Shown one piece after another: positions 5,783 to 7,257 of a stretch of DNA of 7,257 bases (position 1 is its first letter; each line of letters begins with the position of its first letter). This stretch comes from CAYGUK01 sp964352985 (GTDB taxonomy: Bacteria; Pseudomonadota; Gammaproteobacteria; JAHCLG01). Both the position numbers and the translations under genes were made by a program. The notes under the pieces are model-generated. The model was given only the letters and a program-made list of their open reading frames with translations, searched no databases and was not told where the DNA came from. The DNA is taken from contig CAYGUK010000154.1 in NCBI GenBank assembly GCA_964352985.1, forward strand, positions 1 through 7,257, in the 5' to 3' direction.

Positions 5783-6369
5783 CTATCAATCGATCTATGA
5801 TGTTTTAATGTTGGAAAAGCTTTCGGTCGTTTTTTAATTTTTCTGGGCTCAATTCTGCCAGGTCGATTGCCGACCCTATTTTTAACAATTAAATCGAGTA
5901 AATTATTAAACAACAATCTATTTTTATTTTCAGATGAATTTAAAAAATAGGGCATGAATACATTAAGTAATTGAATGGCTCCCTTAAAACTAATTTTCCA
6001 CGGTAGTTTATTATATCGAACACAAGCTTGCATCATAATAAGTCGAATAATATTATAAGCTAAAAAGTGAATGCTAATTTCCTTTTTAATCATATCAGGT
6101 GTTTTGCAAGATAACATATCCATGTTCATAACCGTTTTAATAGGTCGGAAATTGACTTCAATTTCCCAACGACGCTTGTAAATAGCAGCCAATTCTTTAT
6201 GGTGATATTTTTTATGATCATGTAAAGTGGTGACAAATATTTTCTCTGCAATTTTAAATTCTCTGACTACAATTGTTGAGGGATAACTATCATATACTTT
6301 TTTATTCATCCAATCTGGCTTGGCTGGTTTTTTCCAAGAAATTAAATGATCTTTTTTACTCAGTTGTTG
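5713..6369 (-). pseudogene. IS4-family transposase, C-terminal part (frame-disrupted)
   Basis: This is the catalytic C-terminal half of an IS4-family DDE transposase. The frame opens after TGA 6372-6370 and includes 'LSKKDHLISWKKPAKPDW' before the first ATG (6309). Numbered from that ATG, the IS4 YREK signature Y-x2-R-x3-E-x6-K is intact in 'YKRRWEIEVNFRPIK' (Y44, R47, E51, K58), which supplies the catalytic Glu. It is followed by the typical 'MDMLSCKTPDMIKKEISIHFLAYN'. The family C-terminus 'NRPGRIEPRKIKKRPKAFP' is readable (about 147-165). The last 20 or so residues after 'SIDRQRR' lie in the sequence that encodes the adjacent remnant in another frame, so they are read-through past the element edge rather than native transposase. 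This segment is in the -1 frame relative to the N-terminal part, and no single intact protein can be made. Confidence 0.85.
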
Positions 6370-7254
6370 TCATTTTCTAAAATCGTAATGGCGCTGTGAT
6401 TGGCCATGAAAAATACCATCGCACCTCTTGCCATCAATTCAGCCATTAAAAAATAACTAGGATAATAACGATCATCTAAAAAAATAGCCTCTTTTTCTAT
6501 ATTATGAATAAGTTGTCTTAATAGCGATGCTTCGCCTGTGCCTTTACCTTTAAATGCACCAATCGCATAATCCCATACACAACCTGACATTAATGACATC
6601 ATCACAACAATGCGAGCAATGGGACAGCCCGCCCCTTGTGCTTGATGATTATGTTGGGGAAATAAATCTTGATTCGCGAGAGTATCTGGCATAGATAATG
6701 TTGAACCATCAAATACTTTTAAATGTCGACCAAATACCTTCCATGTTATTGGAATATGTTGGCATAATTGACGATTTATCTCAGTCAATAATTCATCAAC
6801 TAATTCGATAGGAAGTCGTTTTCTTGCTTCACAATAGGGGCCTGTATTTGAACTCACAACTTGTTCACCTTGGGTTATTCGATATACATTTTCTTTTGCT
6901 ATAGCTTGTTGACAAGATTTATCTGGATTTAATACTTGCTTTAGAAACATCATTAAGGTTTTTATTGGCGAATATTTTCGTTCTCGATAACCAAGATAAT
7001 GAGTCAATTACCAAAAGCAACAATAACTGCAGTTTAGGTGGAAGTAACAAAGATATTATTTTTTCATCAACAATTTTTTTTGAGGCGTCTTAACAATGGG
7101 GATTTACATGTCATCAAAAAAAAAATCCAAATCATTATAGATATTATTTCAATTCAGTGATAACTCTTTTTTATCCTCTAAATTAATGAAATAACGTAAC
7201 TGCTCACCCCTCCATTAAAATAAATTCAAAAATTCATAAAAAAAACTTGACAGG
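5776..7254 (-). mobile_element. Degenerate IS4-family insertion sequence (limits approximate)
   Basis: The element is defined by the broken transposase. The low-coordinate edge is placed near 5776-5785. There the transposase-like C-terminus ends, the stop TAG (5785-5783) closes the neighbouring remnant frame, and the same bases begin to encode the remnant. The high-coordinate edge is not resolved and may lie near or beyond the window end. A candidate terminal motif is CCTGTCAAG, read inwards on the minus strand from 7254. The low end offers only the partial match CTCTGTCTATC (5777-5787), so terminal inverted repeats are not established. No target-site duplication could be identified. Frame disruptions show the copy is not autonomous. 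Confidence 0.55.
6360..7007 (-). pseudogene. IS4-family transposase, N-terminal part (frame-disrupted)
   Basis: This is the N-terminal part of the same transposase. It shows 'LGYRERKYSPIKTLMMFLKQVLNPDKSCQQAI' (split here: LGYRERKYSP then IKTLMMFLKQVLNPDKSC), the 'GPYCEARKRLP' motif (56-66) found in this IS4 group, the first catalytic Asp in 'FDGSTLSMPDT' (D100), and the second in 'LDDRYYPSYF' (D178/D179). The frame ends at TGA 6362-6360. The continuation is found in the -1 frame, and the two frames overlap for only 10 nt (6360-6369). The start is TTG 7007, directly preceded by an in-frame TAA (7010-7008) and with no ribosome-binding site. Related proteins usually have 20 or more residues before LGYR, so the true N-terminus is probably lost to another indel. 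Confidence 0.85.
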
Positions 7255-7257
7255 ATT
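7011..7257 (-). other. Decayed 5' part of the IS and its leader
   Basis: No intact gene is present in these 247 nt. On the minus strand, short open pieces in alternating frames resemble a broken transposase N-terminus. One reads 'IVKTPQKK' (around 7095-7072), and another reads 'DEKIISLLLPPKL' (around 7066-7028). They would join into one frame if the A8 run (plus-strand T8, 7073-7080) had one more base. An 8-nt inverted repeat (7144-7151 with 7187-7194) and a run of ten A (7116-7125) are also visible. The reconstruction is tentative. Confidence 0.35.

Noticed and set aside
6345..6357. A AAA AAG heptamer as a programmed -1 frameshift site for the transposase
   Set aside because: The first frame already stops at 6362-6360, upstream of the heptamer in the direction of translation, so ribosomes would not reach it in that frame.
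7025..7034. Ten-base palindrome AACTGCAGTT as an operator
   Set aside because: It lies in decayed transposase sequence, has no repeat partner or promoter context, and ten-base palindromes occur by chance.
1..7257. CRISPR array, riboswitch, rRNA or replication origin
   Set aside because: No regularly spaced repeats, conserved riboswitch-like structure, rRNA sequence or clustered DnaA-box pattern was seen on either strand.
5770..7257. Target-site duplication and perfect terminal inverted repeats of the IS
   Set aside because: Only a partial match (CTCTGTC versus CCTGTC) was found between the two candidate ends. The far end may lie outside the window, so no claim is made.

Overview
The window looks like chromosome from a low-GC gammaproteobacterium. 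By eye, G+C is roughly one third (not computed). The gene set and the protein flavour recall Legionellales/Coxiellaceae-type intracellular or amoeba-associated bacteria such as Legionella, Coxiella or Rickettsiella relatives. That placement is an inference from the gene order and protein style, not from a search.

Left half (1 to about 4330), conserved chromosome. The left edge holds the first 23 codons of a leftward gene that looks like an OPT-family oligopeptide transporter. A divergent AT-rich spacer leads into a tightly packed rightward operon: asmA (outer-envelope AsmA-like protein), mutY (adenine DNA glycosylase) and yggX (iron/oxidative-stress protein). The junctions are a 1-nt stop/start overlap (asmA/mutY) and a 23-nt overlap (mutY/yggX). 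MutY removes A opposite 8-oxoG and carries a 4Fe-4S cluster, and YggX protects such clusters, so the pair makes sense as an oxidative-damage unit. A tRNA-Phe(GAA) gene follows with its own well-formed promoter.

Right half (about 4330 to 7257), accessory region read leftwards. In order of coordinate it holds an SRPBCC-fold protein, a 124-aa membrane protein of unknown function, an 83-codon 3' remnant of a gene with a glycine-rich hydrophobic C-terminus, and a decayed IS4-family insertion sequence. The insertion sequence abuts the remnant and probably removed or displaced its 5' part. Its transposase is broken in the middle by a frame change and probably also at its N-terminus, although the YREK signature and DDE residues are still readable.

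The most interesting spot is the remnant plus the 124-aa membrane protein (5151-5782). The layout is a C-terminal hydrophobic, glycine-zipper-like segment followed 5 nt later by a small membrane protein. That resembles a membrane-targeting toxin C-terminus with its immunity protein, but this is inference only.
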